From assembly GCF_016864015.1 (NCBI RefSeq), contig NZ_CP045067.1:965001-1029000 (forward strand): a DNA stretch of 64,000 bases, in the 5' to 3' direction. The translations under genes and the position numbers were made by a program. The DNA comes from Lacinutrix sp. WUR7 (lineage in GTDB: Bacteria; Bacteroidota; Bacteroidia; Flavobacteriales; Flavobacteriaceae). Numbering within the stretch: the stretch's first letter is position 1; every line of letters begins with the position of its first letter. A model generated the notes under the pieces. The model was not told where the DNA came from. It saw only the letters and a list, made by a program, of their open reading frames with translations, and did no database searches. Shown here piece by piece: positions 24,239 through 33,034 of the stretch.

Positions 24239-25189
24239 ATGAAAAAAATATTTTTATTAGCTGCATTATTTATTGGAGTAGCTTCAGTAAATGCACAAAC
24301 GGAAGAAAACGCACAAACAAAAACAGAATTAGCAGCTCAAAAAGCAGAGAAGCAAGCTATAGCAGATGCTGCACAAGCAGAAGCTAATGCTTTACAAGCA
24401 CAAATTGATGCTTTACCAGGATGGAGAAAAGGAGGAAATGTTTTATTAACATTTAACCAATCTGCATTCAACAACGAATGGACTGGTGGAGGTATTGGTA
24501 ATACTGCTGCTAACTTATTAATCAACTACGATGCAAACTTAGTTAAAGGAGATTATGTTTGGGATAACAAGTTAATTGTGGATTACGGAGTAAACAAAAA
24601 CAAAGGAGCTGAAGATTTTACAAAATCTAATGACAGAATAGAATTCAACTCTATAGGTGGTAAAAAAGCAACTGGTAACTGGTATTACTCAGCATACTTT
24701 AACTTTAAAACGCAAATGGATAAAGGTTATTTATATGTAGATAATGTACGTGTTGCTGCAACTTCACATTTCTTTTCTCCTGCTTACTTTCAAGCTGGTC
24801 CTGGAATGTTTTGGAAAAAATCGGATAACTTAAATGTTATGATTTCTCCTGCTGCTGCTAAATTAATTTTAGTACATGATGAATTTGCTGGAAGTTTTGG
24901 TACTGAAGCTGGTGACACTTCTCGTTTTGAGTTAGGCGCTGCTGTAAGAGGTTACTACAAATTAAACATAGCGAAAAACATTTCTATGGAAAACATCTTA
25001 GCGTTATATTCTAACTATTTAGAAGATCCTCAAAATGTAGATATCGATTACACAATGAATCTTTCAATGTCAGTAAACAAATACATTTCTGCTAACTTAG
25101 TATTTCAAGCAATCTATGATGATAATACAAACCCTAATGGTTTCCAAATTAGAGAAGCTTTTGGTGTAGGTTTTAACTACGGATTCTAA
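24239..25189 (+). CDS. DUF3078 family outer membrane barrel protein
   Basis: 316 residues. Signal peptide 1-19 (VASVNA-Q). Residues 20-58 form a charged, Ala-rich coiled coil (AEKQAIADAAQAEANALQAQ). The rest is rich in beta strands with alternating aromatic residues and ends in a Phe (VGFNYGF), typical of outer membrane barrels; the start GWRKGGNVLLTFNQSAFNNEWTGGG and NLLINYDANL are DUF3078 hallmarks. Own promoter upstream and a good terminator downstream (25218-25246). Exact role unknown. Confidence 0.9.
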   Translation: MKKIFLLAALFIGVASVNAQTEENAQTKTELAAQKAEKQAIADAAQAEANALQAQIDALPGWRKGGNVLLTFNQSAFNNEWTGGGIGNTAANLLINYDANLVKGDYVWDNKLIVDYGVNKNKGAEDFTKSNDRIEFNSIGGKKATGNWYYSAYFNFKTQMDKGYLYVDNVRVAATSHFFSPAYFQAGPGMFWKKSDNLNVMISPAAAKLILVHDEFAGSFGTEAGDTSRFELGAAVRGYYKLNIAKNISMENILALYSNYLEDPQNVDIDYTMNLSMSVNKYISANLVFQAIYDDNTNPNGFQIREAFGVGFNYGF

Positions 25190-25217
25190 TTCTTAGAAAA
25201 AGATATATATATTAAAA

Positions 25218-25246
25218 ACGCGCTTCTATGAAGCGCGCTTTTTTGT
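25218..25246 (+). terminator. Terminator of the DUF3078 gene
   Basis: An 8-bp GC-rich stem CGCGCTTC / GAAGCGCG (25219-25226 with 25230-25237) with loop TAT and a run of six T residues. Confidence 0.9.
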
Positions 25247-25248
25247 TT

Positions 25249-25550
25249 TAAACATTAGGAACAGAACTCCTTCCTTTAGCTAAAAGAAGGTGGGTTTTAA
25301 TGCAAATTAAAACTCGGAGGCTTTGTAGTAAAATAAGCGAAGTGCATTTTTCTATTTGTTATGAGACTTCACGGTAAGCACGAAATGACAAAAAACGAAC
25401 AAGAATCATAATGGATTGTCCTGCAATAAGGATTGCAACGGTTAGCTTTTGTAAAACTTCCATTTAAGGTTTTACAAAACTAGTAGTGTAAAGCCGGTCG
25501 GCCGGCAGGCAGGCCTGGTTACTTTTGGTAGAAAAACCAAAAGCAAATTG
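25249..25550. repeat. Gene-free composite repeat region
   Basis: Non-coding stretch of about 300 bp between two terminators. It contains an 11-bp inverted repeat TTTTGTAAAAC / GTTTTACAAAA (25447-25457 with 25469-25479), a GC-rich block GCCGGTCGGCCGGCAGGC (25493-25510) that stands out against the AT-rich background, and a hairpin CTTTTGGT / ACCAAAAG (25522-25529 with 25536-25543). The mix looks like a decayed interspersed element. A 34-codon frame here is not convincing. Confidence 0.5.
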
Positions 25551-25552
25551 CC

Positions 25553-25588
25553 ATAAAAAAAATCCCAAACGTAATGGTTCGGGATTTT
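25553..25588 (-). terminator. Terminator of hflX
   Basis: Stem 25561-25570 with 25577-25586 (one mismatch), followed on the minus strand by about eight T residues. It lies 34 bp after the hflX stop codon. Confidence 0.8.
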
Positions 25589-25598
25589 AAATTATGAG

Positions 25599-25618
25599 AT
25601 TCCTGCCTGCGCAGGAAT
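25599..25618. repeat. Dispersed palindrome variant, copy 5
   Basis: attcctgcctgcgcaggaat, a variant of the 20-bp palindrome, lying between the hflX stop codon and its terminator. Confidence 0.8.
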
Positions 25619-25619
25619 A

Positions 25620-26837
25620 TTACTCTTCTTCTTCGTTATAATCTGGATACAGAAAATGATTGTATGGAAAACGAGTTACGTGAATTTCACGAACTTCATC
25701 ATAAATACGTTTTTTAAATTCTTCTAAATTTTGCTTGTTCAAGGCAGAAATAAATAAGGCATTATCCTTACCAACTCTGTGCATCCAAGTTTTTTTCCAT
25801 TCGTCTAAAGAATAATGCTCTTCGGTACGTTCTGCAATTAAATCGGTTTCATCATAAGGCTCTGCTTCATAAGTATCAATCTTATTAAAAACCATAATCA
25901 TGGGTTTGTCTGTGCTATCGATTTCCCCTAGAATTTTATTTACAGATTCTATGTGTTCTTCAAAATTAGGATGGGAAATATCTACAACATGTAGCAGCAA
26001 ATCTGCTTCTCTTACTTCGTCTAGCGTACTTTTAAAACTTTCTACCAATTGGGTTGGCAGCTTACGTATAAATCCTACGGTATCGCTTAATAAAAATGGT
26101 AAATTCTGGATTACTACTTTACGTACGGTGGTGTCTAGCGTTGCAAAGAGTTTGTTTTCGGCAAATACTTTACTTTTACTCACCACGTTCATTAAAGTCG
26201 ATTTACCAACGTTGGTATACCCTACAAGCGCAACACGTACCATTTGTCCGCGATTACCTCGCTGAACAGACATTTGCTTGTCTATGGTCTTTATTTTAGC
26301 TTTAAGCAAGGTGATTCTTTCTCTTACAATACGTCTATCGGTTTCAATTTCTGTTTCTCCAGGTCCGCGCATTCCAATTCCACCTTTTTGTCTTTCGAGG
26401 TGGGTCCACATTCCTTTTAAACGAGGTAGTAAATATTCGCATTGTGCCAATTCTACTTGCGTTCTAGCGTAACTAGTTTGTGCTCTTTGTGCAAAGATAT
26501 CTAGAATAAGGTTGGTTCTATCTAGTACTTTACAGCCTAGTATTTTACTAATATTACGTTCTTGTGCCGAAGATAATTCGTCATCAAAAATGGCTGTTCC
26601 TACGTCGTTTTCTTCAATAAACTTACGAACATCTTCAATCTTCCCAGTACCAATAAAGGTTTTAGGATTTGGCGAATCTAGTTTTTGGGTAAAGCGTTTT
26701 AACACTTCTCCTCCAGCGGTATAGGTTAAAAACTCTAACTCGTCTAAATACTCTTTAGACTTGTCTTCGTCCTGACTTTTAGTTACTACTCCAATTAAAA
26801 CTGCTCTTTCTAGGTCTATATCTTTCTTTTCTATCAT
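25620..26837 (-). CDS. hflX: GTPase HflX
   Basis: 405-residue ribosome-associated GTPase, known to split stalled ribosomes under stress. The N-terminal HflX domain has TAGGEVLKRFTQKLDSPNP and IGTGKIEDVRKFI; a central coiled coil with RGPGETEIETDRR precedes the G domain with P-loop GYTNVGKST, switch motif LSDTVGFIRKLP and NKID. A C-terminal acidic tail (YNEEEE) ends the protein. Monocistronic: own promoter at 26854 and terminator downstream. Confidence 0.97.
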   Translation of the reverse strand: MIEKKDIDLERAVLIGVVTKSQDEDKSKEYLDELEFLTYTAGGEVLKRFTQKLDSPNPKTFIGTGKIEDVRKFIEENDVGTAIFDDELSSAQERNISKILGCKVLDRTNLILDIFAQRAQTSYARTQVELAQCEYLLPRLKGMWTHLERQKGGIGMRGPGETEIETDRRIVRERITLLKAKIKTIDKQMSVQRGNRGQMVRVALVGYTNVGKSTLMNVVSKSKVFAENKLFATLDTTVRKVVIQNLPFLLSDTVGFIRKLPTQLVESFKSTLDEVREADLLLHVVDISHPNFEEHIESVNKILGEIDSTDKPMIMVFNKIDTYEAEPYDETDLIAERTEEHYSLDEWKKTWMHRVGKDNALFISALNKQNLEEFKKRIYDEVREIHVTRFPYNHFLYPDYNEEEE

Positions 26838-26853
26838 AAATTCAATTAAAGTA

Positions 26854-26861
26854 CAAAGTTA
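26854..26861 (-). promoter_or_regulatory. -7 box of hflX
   Basis: On the minus strand TAACTTTG matches TAnnTTTG, 16 bp before the ATG at 26837. Confidence 0.6.
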
Positions 26862-26866
26862 ATCAA

Positions 26867-26895
26867 TTGTAAGCAGTTTAATTTTTATATTTTTG
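26867..26895 (+). promoter_or_regulatory. Promoter of the cytosolic EEP gene
   Basis: TTG at 26867-26869 and TATTTTTG at 26888-26895 are separated by 18 bp, matching the Bacteroidota promoter pattern. The gene starts 86 bp later. This is the best full -33/-7 match in the window. Confidence 0.65.
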
Positions 26896-26981
26896 AGGAA
26901 ATCCAAAAGATCAGTTTACTGCTCCTATTAAGCTTCCAAACTTAGCCATTTCACATACACCTATTTAAAACAAACTATTGA

Positions 26982-27956
26982 ATGATTGATTATTCCGAAA
27001 TTCCTGTAAACCCAGATTTACATACCGTAGCTTTTTATAATGCGGAAAATTTATTCGACATTTTTGATGATGCAAAAAAACATGATAGCGATTTTTTGCC
27101 AAGAGCAGATAAACGATGGACATTTAAACGTTACCAAAATAAATTACGAAAGTTAGGTTATGCTATTTCTAATATAGGAAGAAAAGAAAACGGGAAGCAT
27201 CCTGCAATTATTGGTTTAGCGGAAGTAGAAAACGCGAAAGTTTTAAAAGATTTAATTGCCTCTAAACATGTAAAAAATTGCAACTATAATTATGTGCATT
27301 ACGACTCTAAAGACGAACGTGGGATAGATGTTGCTTTGCTTTATGATAAAACGATTTTTACCCTAGAAGCTTCCGAAAAATTTTCATTAGAATTATATAA
27401 TGATGCCGGTTTACCAGATTATACAAGAGATATTTTATTAGTTTCTGGTGTACTCGATGGTTATAAAATACATGTTATTGTAAATCATTGGTCTTCTAGA
27501 CGCGAAGGGGAAAGGGAAACAGAGCACAAAAGAATGGCAGGATCTAATAAGGTTGGAGAAATTATTTCGAACTTAAAATTAAATGATCCAGATGCTAAAA
27601 TTATAGTTGTAGGAGATTTTAATGATGATCCTTCTAGTAAAAGCATTGCACGTTTACTTAGTGGTTTTCATTTATTAAATCCAATGCAAGCATTACGCTC
27701 GTATACGAGAGGAACTAGTAAATATAAAAGACAATGGTTTTTATTTGACCAAATATTAGTTACCAGAAATTTTTATGAAAAAACAGAAAATGGTTTACAA
27801 TTTGAAAAGGCTAATATTTTTGATGAAGATTTTTTAAGAGTATCTGACGGAAAATATAAAGGTTCGCCATTTAGAACCTATGTTGGTAAAAGATATCAAG
27901 GTGGCTATAGTGATCACTTCCCTGTGTATGCCGTTTTAAAAACACAGAAAAAATAA
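26982..27956 (+). CDS. Endonuclease/exonuclease/phosphatase (EEP) family protein, cytosolic
   Basis: 324 residues without a signal peptide. It is a Mg-dependent EEP-fold phosphoesterase: the metal-site motifs are FYNAENLFD (N-terminus), GLAEVEN, the VVGDFNDDP strand and the catalytic SDHFPVYA near the C-terminus. Substrates in this family include nucleic acids, phosphoinositides and nucleotides. It is closely related to the secreted EEP protein at 33035 (the two share FYN-ENLFD, DVALLY, VNHWSSR/PSR and SDHFPVY), so one arose by duplication. Monocistronic, followed by a tandem repeat. Confidence 0.88.
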   Translation: MIDYSEIPVNPDLHTVAFYNAENLFDIFDDAKKHDSDFLPRADKRWTFKRYQNKLRKLGYAISNIGRKENGKHPAIIGLAEVENAKVLKDLIASKHVKNCNYNYVHYDSKDERGIDVALLYDKTIFTLEASEKFSLELYNDAGLPDYTRDILLVSGVLDGYKIHVIVNHWSSRREGERETEHKRMAGSNKVGEIISNLKLNDPDAKIIVVGDFNDDPSSKSIARLLSGFHLLNPMQALRSYTRGTSKYKRQWFLFDQILVTRNFYEKTENGLQFEKANIFDEDFLRVSDGKYKGSPFRTYVGKRYQGGYSDHFPVYAVLKTQKK

Positions 27957-27972
27957 GCACTTAAAGTAAATC

Positions 27973-28075
27973 ACTGATGACTGATGACTGATGACTGATG
28001 ACTGATGACTGATGACTGATGACTGATGACTGATGACTGATGACTGATGACTGATGACTGATGACTGATGACTGA
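27973..28075. repeat. Heptanucleotide tandem repeat (ACTGATG)14
   Basis: Fourteen perfect copies of the 7-bp unit ACTGATG run from 27973 to 28070, followed by a partial copy to 28075. It begins 16 bp after the EEP stop codon. Copy number is likely to vary by slippage. A reading frame on the minus strand through it only encodes the repeat. Confidence 0.97.
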
Positions 28076-28085
28076 AACATATGTC

Positions 28086-28106
28086 ATTTCGAGCTTGTCG
28101 AGAAAT
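28086..28106. repeat. Palindromic repeat of the TTTCGAGC...GTCGAGAAA type
   Basis: atttcgagcttgtcgagaaat, an inverted repeat (ATTTCGA / TCGAGAAAT-like arms) directly after the tandem repeat. A decayed similar sequence (TTTCTCCACTTTGGTCGAAATT) lies at about 34271-34292. Probably another short dispersed element. Confidence 0.5.
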
Positions 28107-28133
28107 CTCTTCAAGTTTTATTACATCCACTTT

Positions 28134-28511
28134 TTAAACCGCTTGATAAATAACTACAGCTAGACCTACACAAGCCACAGGAAGTAACCATAGCATAAAA
28201 ATGCTGTAACCTGCAGATTTCTTATTTAGCATTTTAGCATTTAGTACTTTTCGTTTTCGACCAGCATACTGCATCCAGTTTTTAAAAAATATAAATATGC
28301 ATGCTAAAACAAATAGCACGATTGCTTTGTCTTGCGATAGGCTTGTCATATTCATTTGTTTAAAAAAACCAGCAAAGAACACACCAAAAAGTAATAATAA
28401 CGCACATTGTAGCACCGAAATGTAAATGGTAGCATATTGGTTTGCTTTTTTATTTTTAGCATCTTTATAATGCTTAAAAACGCTAAAAAAAAGAGTATCG
28501 AAAAGTGTCAT
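28134..28511 (-). CDS. Membrane protein of unknown function
   Basis: 125 residues with three hydrophobic helices (about 29-52, 63-82 and 100-121) and basic loops (KNWMQYAGRKRKVLNAKMLNKK in two pieces). The N-terminus FDTLFFSVFKHYKDAKNKKA precedes helix 1. I do not recognise the family. It lies downstream of the DUF5689 gene on the same strand but after a terminator, so it is probably transcribed separately. Confidence 0.7.
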   Translation of the reverse strand: MTLFDTLFFSVFKHYKDAKNKKANQYATIYISVLQCALLLLFGVFFAGFFKQMNMTSLSQDKAIVLFVLACIFIFFKNWMQYAGRKRKVLNAKMLNKKSAGYSIFMLWLLPVACVGLAVVIYQAV

Positions 28512-28531
28512 AGTTTATTCAATATATTGTT

Positions 28532-28571
28532 AAAAAAAAGAAAACCTGCTAATTATAAATTAGCAGGTTTT
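28532..28571 (-). terminator. Terminator of the TonB receptor/DUF5689 operon
   Basis: A 14-bp perfect stem AAAACCTGCTAATT with its complement (28541-28554 with 28558-28571), followed on the minus strand by CTTTTTTTT. It is 27 bp beyond the DUF5689 stop. Confidence 0.92.
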
Positions 28572-28597
28572 AAGACTAATAAGTCTATTTAATATTT

Positions 28598-30040
28598 CTA
28601 TTGAGGAGCTAATATTTTAACATTCCCTAAATCTCTAGTTGAAGAAATTGCCGCATCATCACTATCGTAAACAAAAGCTATGAAACCATTTCCAGTTGGA
28701 GCAGAAAGATCGATAAAACCAGTTTCGTTATATATATTATCAAAGAATCCACCATTAATTGGTAATGCTTCAATTTCATCTGTTCCTACTTCAACCCATG
28801 TAGCAGTAGAAGGGTCACTTCCTGCAACATAATCAGTAGAATAATAAGCTTTTAATGGCTCTTCACCTGCATCACTAAAAGCATCAGCAATTTCTAATAC
28901 CATTTGTTCGCCTTCTTGCGCATCAAAATCAAAGGAAGGGGAAATTAACCAACTAACCATTGTAACGGCACTAGAACCATCATAACCAGAACCTCTAACA
29001 TAAGAATCTCCACCAAAAGATGCTGCATACCAAGACTGAGTTCCTTCTGTGTTAATAACATCCCATCCATTTAAACCTCCAACAAAATCCTCTTCAAAAA
29101 CTACGTCAAACATATCAAGACTTAAAGGCGTACATCTTTCTTGATCAAATACCACATCATTTAAAGAATTTAAGGCTAAAACTAAATTATCTCCACCATA
29201 AGACTTTGTAACAATACCTGCAATAGAACCACCTTTATCTAATGGTAAAGCAGTATTATAAAAATTAGCAAAAGAACTAGTCTCTAATATGAAGTTTGAA
29301 TAAGAAAAACCATCACATGCTTGTAATTCTCTTTGAGTATCAAAATCTTCTGAAGAATCTCCATAAAGTTCTCCATTTAAATAGGAAGGAAATTCAGCAT
29401 TATTAATTTTAACAAACATTCCAACATGACTTTCATTTATAGCAGAAAAACTTAATTCTAAAGGAGTAATAGCTTCTGTATTTGCAGATCTTAAAATATA
29501 ATCTGGAACCTGAACAGCAGTAAATTGACCTACTTCATCATCATCTGTTTTACCTCCAATAGCAATAACTTCAGAAGAAGTTAAACCAACGTAAGTATCT
29601 TTTAGTTTAATATAGACTTCTCTTCCTTGGTTGTATTGATTATAAGAATCTGCTTGGTTTAATACGATTTGTATAGCAGCTGTTGGATTTGTTGGGCTAT
29701 CTTGAATATAGAATTCTTTATAGAAGTTACCAGTTGCATCAGAAGAAGATACATATCCTTTTACTACAACATCAGAAAGAATTTGATAAAATTTATCATA
29801 ATCAAATCCAGATTGTTCTTCTTCATAATCTGTGTAAAGTTTCTTTACTTGAGTTACGGTTAAAGCGGTTACACCACTATTTACATCATTTAATTGCCCT
29901 AACAATTCAGTTAATGCTTCGTTTTCGTCGTTACCTAAACTATTAGGAATTGTATAATCATCATCCTGTACACAAGATGTAATAGCTATTACAGCTACCA
30001 TTGTTAGTATTAACGTTAAAAATTTATTCGTTCTTTTCAT
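28598..30040 (-). CDS. DUF5689 domain surface lipoprotein
   Basis: 480 residues from the ATG at 30040 (MKRTNKFLTLILTM); an upstream in-frame ATG at 30088 adds 16 residues but spoils the signal. The lipobox is AITSC. The DUF5689 domain (about 60-260) holds an OB-like fold: VVKGYVSSSDATGNFYKEFYIQD, AIQIVLN, GREVYIKLKDTYVGL and GMFVKINNAEF. A C-terminal choice-of-anchor J / jellyroll domain (about 310-480) follows. It is encoded 83 bp after a TonB receptor gene and probably acts as its surface lipoprotein partner, like SusD-type proteins. A nucleic-acid-related ligand is inferred from the adjacent secreted nuclease. Confidence 0.88.
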   Translation of the reverse strand: MKRTNKFLTLILTMVAVIAITSCVQDDDYTIPNSLGNDENEALTELLGQLNDVNSGVTALTVTQVKKLYTDYEEEQSGFDYDKFYQILSDVVVKGYVSSSDATGNFYKEFYIQDSPTNPTAAIQIVLNQADSYNQYNQGREVYIKLKDTYVGLTSSEVIAIGGKTDDDEVGQFTAVQVPDYILRSANTEAITPLELSFSAINESHVGMFVKINNAEFPSYLNGELYGDSSEDFDTQRELQACDGFSYSNFILETSSFANFYNTALPLDKGGSIAGIVTKSYGGDNLVLALNSLNDVVFDQERCTPLSLDMFDVVFEEDFVGGLNGWDVINTEGTQSWYAASFGGDSYVRGSGYDGSSAVTMVSWLISPSFDFDAQEGEQMVLEIADAFSDAGEEPLKAYYSTDYVAGSDPSTATWVEVGTDEIEALPINGGFFDNIYNETGFIDLSAPTGNGFIAFVYDSDDAAISSTRDLGNVKILAPQ

Positions 30041-30123
30041 GGCGTATTTATTTTTAATTTGTGAATTTGTGAATGTATTACATTTCATAATTCGTAATAT
30101 TATTATTTAATTTTTCTTTTTTT

Positions 30124-32895
30124 TTAGAATCTAAAGTACACATTTACAAAGTAATTTGCACCACGTCCATACCAATATTTTGAACCAAATGTAGGTGTTG
30201 GGTTGGCATTATCGTCTCTTAATTCTCTATAATTTGCATTTCTACCTTGTTCAAAACCACCAGTTTTATACTCTTTATCTAGTACATTACCTACACTAGC
30301 AAAAAAGCCAATATAGTACTGATCGATTTTCCAAGATTTACCACCAACAAGATTTACAACCATATAGTCGTCAAATTCTTCTTGTTTTAATAACTCTGTA
30401 GCTACTTCTGGATCGTAGTCATTAAATGGTAATCCGTCTACATCTAAATAAAAGTTTTCCGTTCTTGTTAATGCATTAACATCTACGTAAGCATTTGAGA
30501 AAAAGTTAGCTGTTGCACCAAACCACCAGTATTTAGGGTCACGGTATTCAAAACCAATAGAAGCTGCACGTTGTGGCCCTCCTGCTACTTTATAATCTTT
30601 AAGATTTGCTTGTCCGTAAGAAATAGAACCATCTGCAGAATCGAAACCAGCTGAAGTTAAGTATAAATCTGGATTGTTATCATAAACATACTCACCAACA
30701 GAACCTGCTGCTTTTAATTTAATAGTAGGAGTAACTTGTGCCTCAATACCAAATTCTACACCAATATTTCTTTTATTGATTCCCGTTAAAACTTCTTGTA
30801 CAAAAGCTGAAGTTTCATTTTCTGCAATTGCATCACCACTTAATCCATCTGCGTAGTAGAAACCTACTTCGTTAGCATCTTTAACAGTAGAATAGAATCC
30901 TGTTAATCTTGCTTTAATAATTGGAGATCTAAAAATATAACTTGCATCAAAAGAAGTTACTTTTTCTTCTTCGATACCTCTTACTACATTATCATTTTCT
31001 CTAGAGTTAGAGAACGTGTTACGTAAAGAAGGTGCTCTTTCAATATAACCAGCATTTGCATCAAATAAATGCTTTCCTGTTATTTTGTATGTAAATCCTG
31101 CTTTAGCACCAAGACCATTAAAGGTAAGCTCTTCTCCTTTTCCATAAGAATTATCTAGGAAATTACTATGTTGCCATAATCCTTCTCTTTGGTATGTAGT
31201 ATTTGAAACGCTACCAGAAACGAAAAAGTCTATTTTGTTGTATTTAAATTGTGCTTGTGCATATCCTGAAAGTACATCTGCATATAAATTGTAGTTGTAT
31301 CTATATTTATCACCTTCACCAACTAAACGATCTGGGTTTTGATTATCATATTGAAAATTATCAAAAGAATCTACATTTAAAGCTCCTACTGTAGAACCTA
31401 ATAAATCGATTATTTCTCCAAAATTTTCCGATTTTAATTTCTTGTAATTAAGAGATGCATTAATTAATATGTTCTCATTAATTTCTGAACTTAAGATAGA
31501 ATTTACAGTAAGTTGCTTATCGTCTGCACGATCTTCATATAATACATATGCTGCAGGACTAGTTCCGTTTTCTGCCGTATTATTATTTAAGTTTGCAGTA
31601 AGAATATACTCCCAATCTATTTGACCATCATTTAAAAACTCTTGTTCTAATTCATAAGCAGTTGCAGTATCTGGACCATCTGGATCTGATAATGGATAGC
31701 TTGGTAAATCTTGGTAATATGCTGGACTAGGGTTTGTTCCTCCAGAATAGTCTAAACGGCTATTTCCTAATTTACCAAATTGGTAACCAACATTCGTATT
31801 TAATGATGTTTTAGAAGAAATATCCCAATAATGATTTAACATAAGAATTGGTTCTTCCACTTCTTTAATACGTGAATTTCTTTTATCACCATCTAAATAT
31901 CCCCAATACTCATTATACTTAATACCTTTAAGGTCGTATACTTCTTGTGTGTTTGGTGAAGATTTACCTCTTCTGTTTGGTGCATAGATAGATGTAAAGT
32001 TTAAGCTATGCTTGTCTCCAAATTGTTTTTCAACAGATGCAAAAAACGAATTAGAATCATATAATGAAGCATCTTGATATCCTTCTTCTCCCCAACGTCT
32101 TCCTGCCATAACAGTATACGCCCAACCACCTTCTAAAGCTCCAGATGCATAACTAGCCATTAAACGGTTAGTATAACTTCTGTTAGAAGAAGAATACGTT
32201 ACACGACCACCTTCTCTATAACTAGAAGCTCTTACGTTCACGTTAGTTGTACCAAGAATACCACCAAAGTTGTACGCTGAAGGCGTTAAACCAGAAGTTA
32301 ATTCTTGATTACGCATTACATCGTTAAGTCCACCCCAGTTACTCCATTGTGGTCTTCCATTGTATAACTTGTTCATTTCAATTCCATTAATTAAAACAGA
32401 ACCGTTATCGGAATCTAAACCTCTTACTTTAAAGAAAGAAGAACTAAACTCGAAAGCTGCGGTACGTTGAAAAATATCTTGTGATGAAGAAAGCAAACCT
32501 GAAATATTATCTGCTCCAGTAGTATCATCATTTAATTCATCATCAGAAAGTGTAATGGTGAATAAATCATTTCCAGCTACGTCTCTTTCCATAACCATAT
32601 CGTTTATGGTTAATGTTTTACCTTCATTAACTACAATAGGATAACGTTGTGGAACGAAAGCCTCTTTAGTTAATCTTAAAACTTGTTCGCCTAATGGCAA
32701 ATCACTGCTAAACGTAAACACTCCTAGCGCATTGGTAAGCGTAGATATGTTTGTTCCTTCAATAGTAACAGTAACATCTGAAATAGGCTCGAGAGAAATT
32801 GGTTGTTTCACACTTCCTGTTACCGTGGTTTGCTGCGCAAACGTGGTAAAGCCTGATAAAATTCCGAAGAAAAGAATTAAAAATCTTTTTTGCAT
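30124..32895 (-). CDS. TonB-dependent outer membrane receptor with carboxypeptidase-like domain
   Basis: 923 residues. Signal peptide 1-20 (TTFA-QQ). A carboxypeptidase-regulatory-like domain (about 22-110), then the plug (about 125-240, with FKVRGLDSDNGSVLINGIEM) and a 22-strand-type barrel ending in YFVNVYFRF with the C-terminal Phe. It imports a ligand using TonB energy. It forms a unit with the DUF5689 lipoprotein downstream and is divergent from a secreted EEP phosphoesterase gene, with -7 boxes only 20 bp apart. This suggests uptake of products of that enzyme. Confidence 0.93.
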   Translation of the reverse strand: MQKRFLILFFGILSGFTTFAQQTTVTGSVKQPISLEPISDVTVTIEGTNISTLTNALGVFTFSSDLPLGEQVLRLTKEAFVPQRYPIVVNEGKTLTINDMVMERDVAGNDLFTITLSDDELNDDTTGADNISGLLSSSQDIFQRTAAFEFSSSFFKVRGLDSDNGSVLINGIEMNKLYNGRPQWSNWGGLNDVMRNQELTSGLTPSAYNFGGILGTTNVNVRASSYREGGRVTYSSSNRSYTNRLMASYASGALEGGWAYTVMAGRRWGEEGYQDASLYDSNSFFASVEKQFGDKHSLNFTSIYAPNRRGKSSPNTQEVYDLKGIKYNEYWGYLDGDKRNSRIKEVEEPILMLNHYWDISSKTSLNTNVGYQFGKLGNSRLDYSGGTNPSPAYYQDLPSYPLSDPDGPDTATAYELEQEFLNDGQIDWEYILTANLNNNTAENGTSPAAYVLYEDRADDKQLTVNSILSSEINENILINASLNYKKLKSENFGEIIDLLGSTVGALNVDSFDNFQYDNQNPDRLVGEGDKYRYNYNLYADVLSGYAQAQFKYNKIDFFVSGSVSNTTYQREGLWQHSNFLDNSYGKGEELTFNGLGAKAGFTYKITGKHLFDANAGYIERAPSLRNTFSNSRENDNVVRGIEEEKVTSFDASYIFRSPIIKARLTGFYSTVKDANEVGFYYADGLSGDAIAENETSAFVQEVLTGINKRNIGVEFGIEAQVTPTIKLKAAGSVGEYVYDNNPDLYLTSAGFDSADGSISYGQANLKDYKVAGGPQRAASIGFEYRDPKYWWFGATANFFSNAYVDVNALTRTENFYLDVDGLPFNDYDPEVATELLKQEEFDDYMVVNLVGGKSWKIDQYYIGFFASVGNVLDKEYKTGGFEQGRNANYRELRDDNANPTPTFGSKYWYGRGANYFVNVYFRF

Positions 32896-32953
32896 ACTTT
32901 AATTTATAGGTTATAAACTCTTTTTACATTAAATAATTATTATTTAAAGCAAG

Positions 32954-32961
32954 CAAATTTA
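32954..32961 (-). promoter_or_regulatory. -7 box of the TonB receptor/DUF5689 operon
   Basis: On the minus strand TAAATTTG matches TAnnTTTG, 58 bp before the ATG at 32895. Confidence 0.6.
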
Positions 32962-32981
32962 CATTATTTATAATAAATATC

Positions 32982-32989
32982 TACATTTG
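32982..32989 (+). promoter_or_regulatory. -7 box of the secreted EEP gene
   Basis: TACATTTG matches TAnnTTTG, 45 bp before the ATG at 33035. It lies back to back with the divergent receptor promoter, so one regulator could control both. Confidence 0.6.
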
Positions 32990-33034
32990 GCAGGAGTTTT
33001 GTATTAACATAACTATAACATAACATTCACATTC

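Noticed and set aside
25360-25464. 34-codon minus-strand frame in the composite repeat region
   Set aside because: It starts inside an inverted repeat, has no recognisable features beyond a short hydrophobic stretch, and lies in repeat-like DNA.
27973-28075. CRISPR-like array
   Set aside because: The repeats are 7 bp with no spacers, so this is a simple tandem repeat.
27936-28130. 64-codon minus-strand frame through the tandem repeat
   Set aside because: Its protein is only a repeated SSVISHQ unit created by the (ACTGATG)n array; there is no conserved domain or start context.
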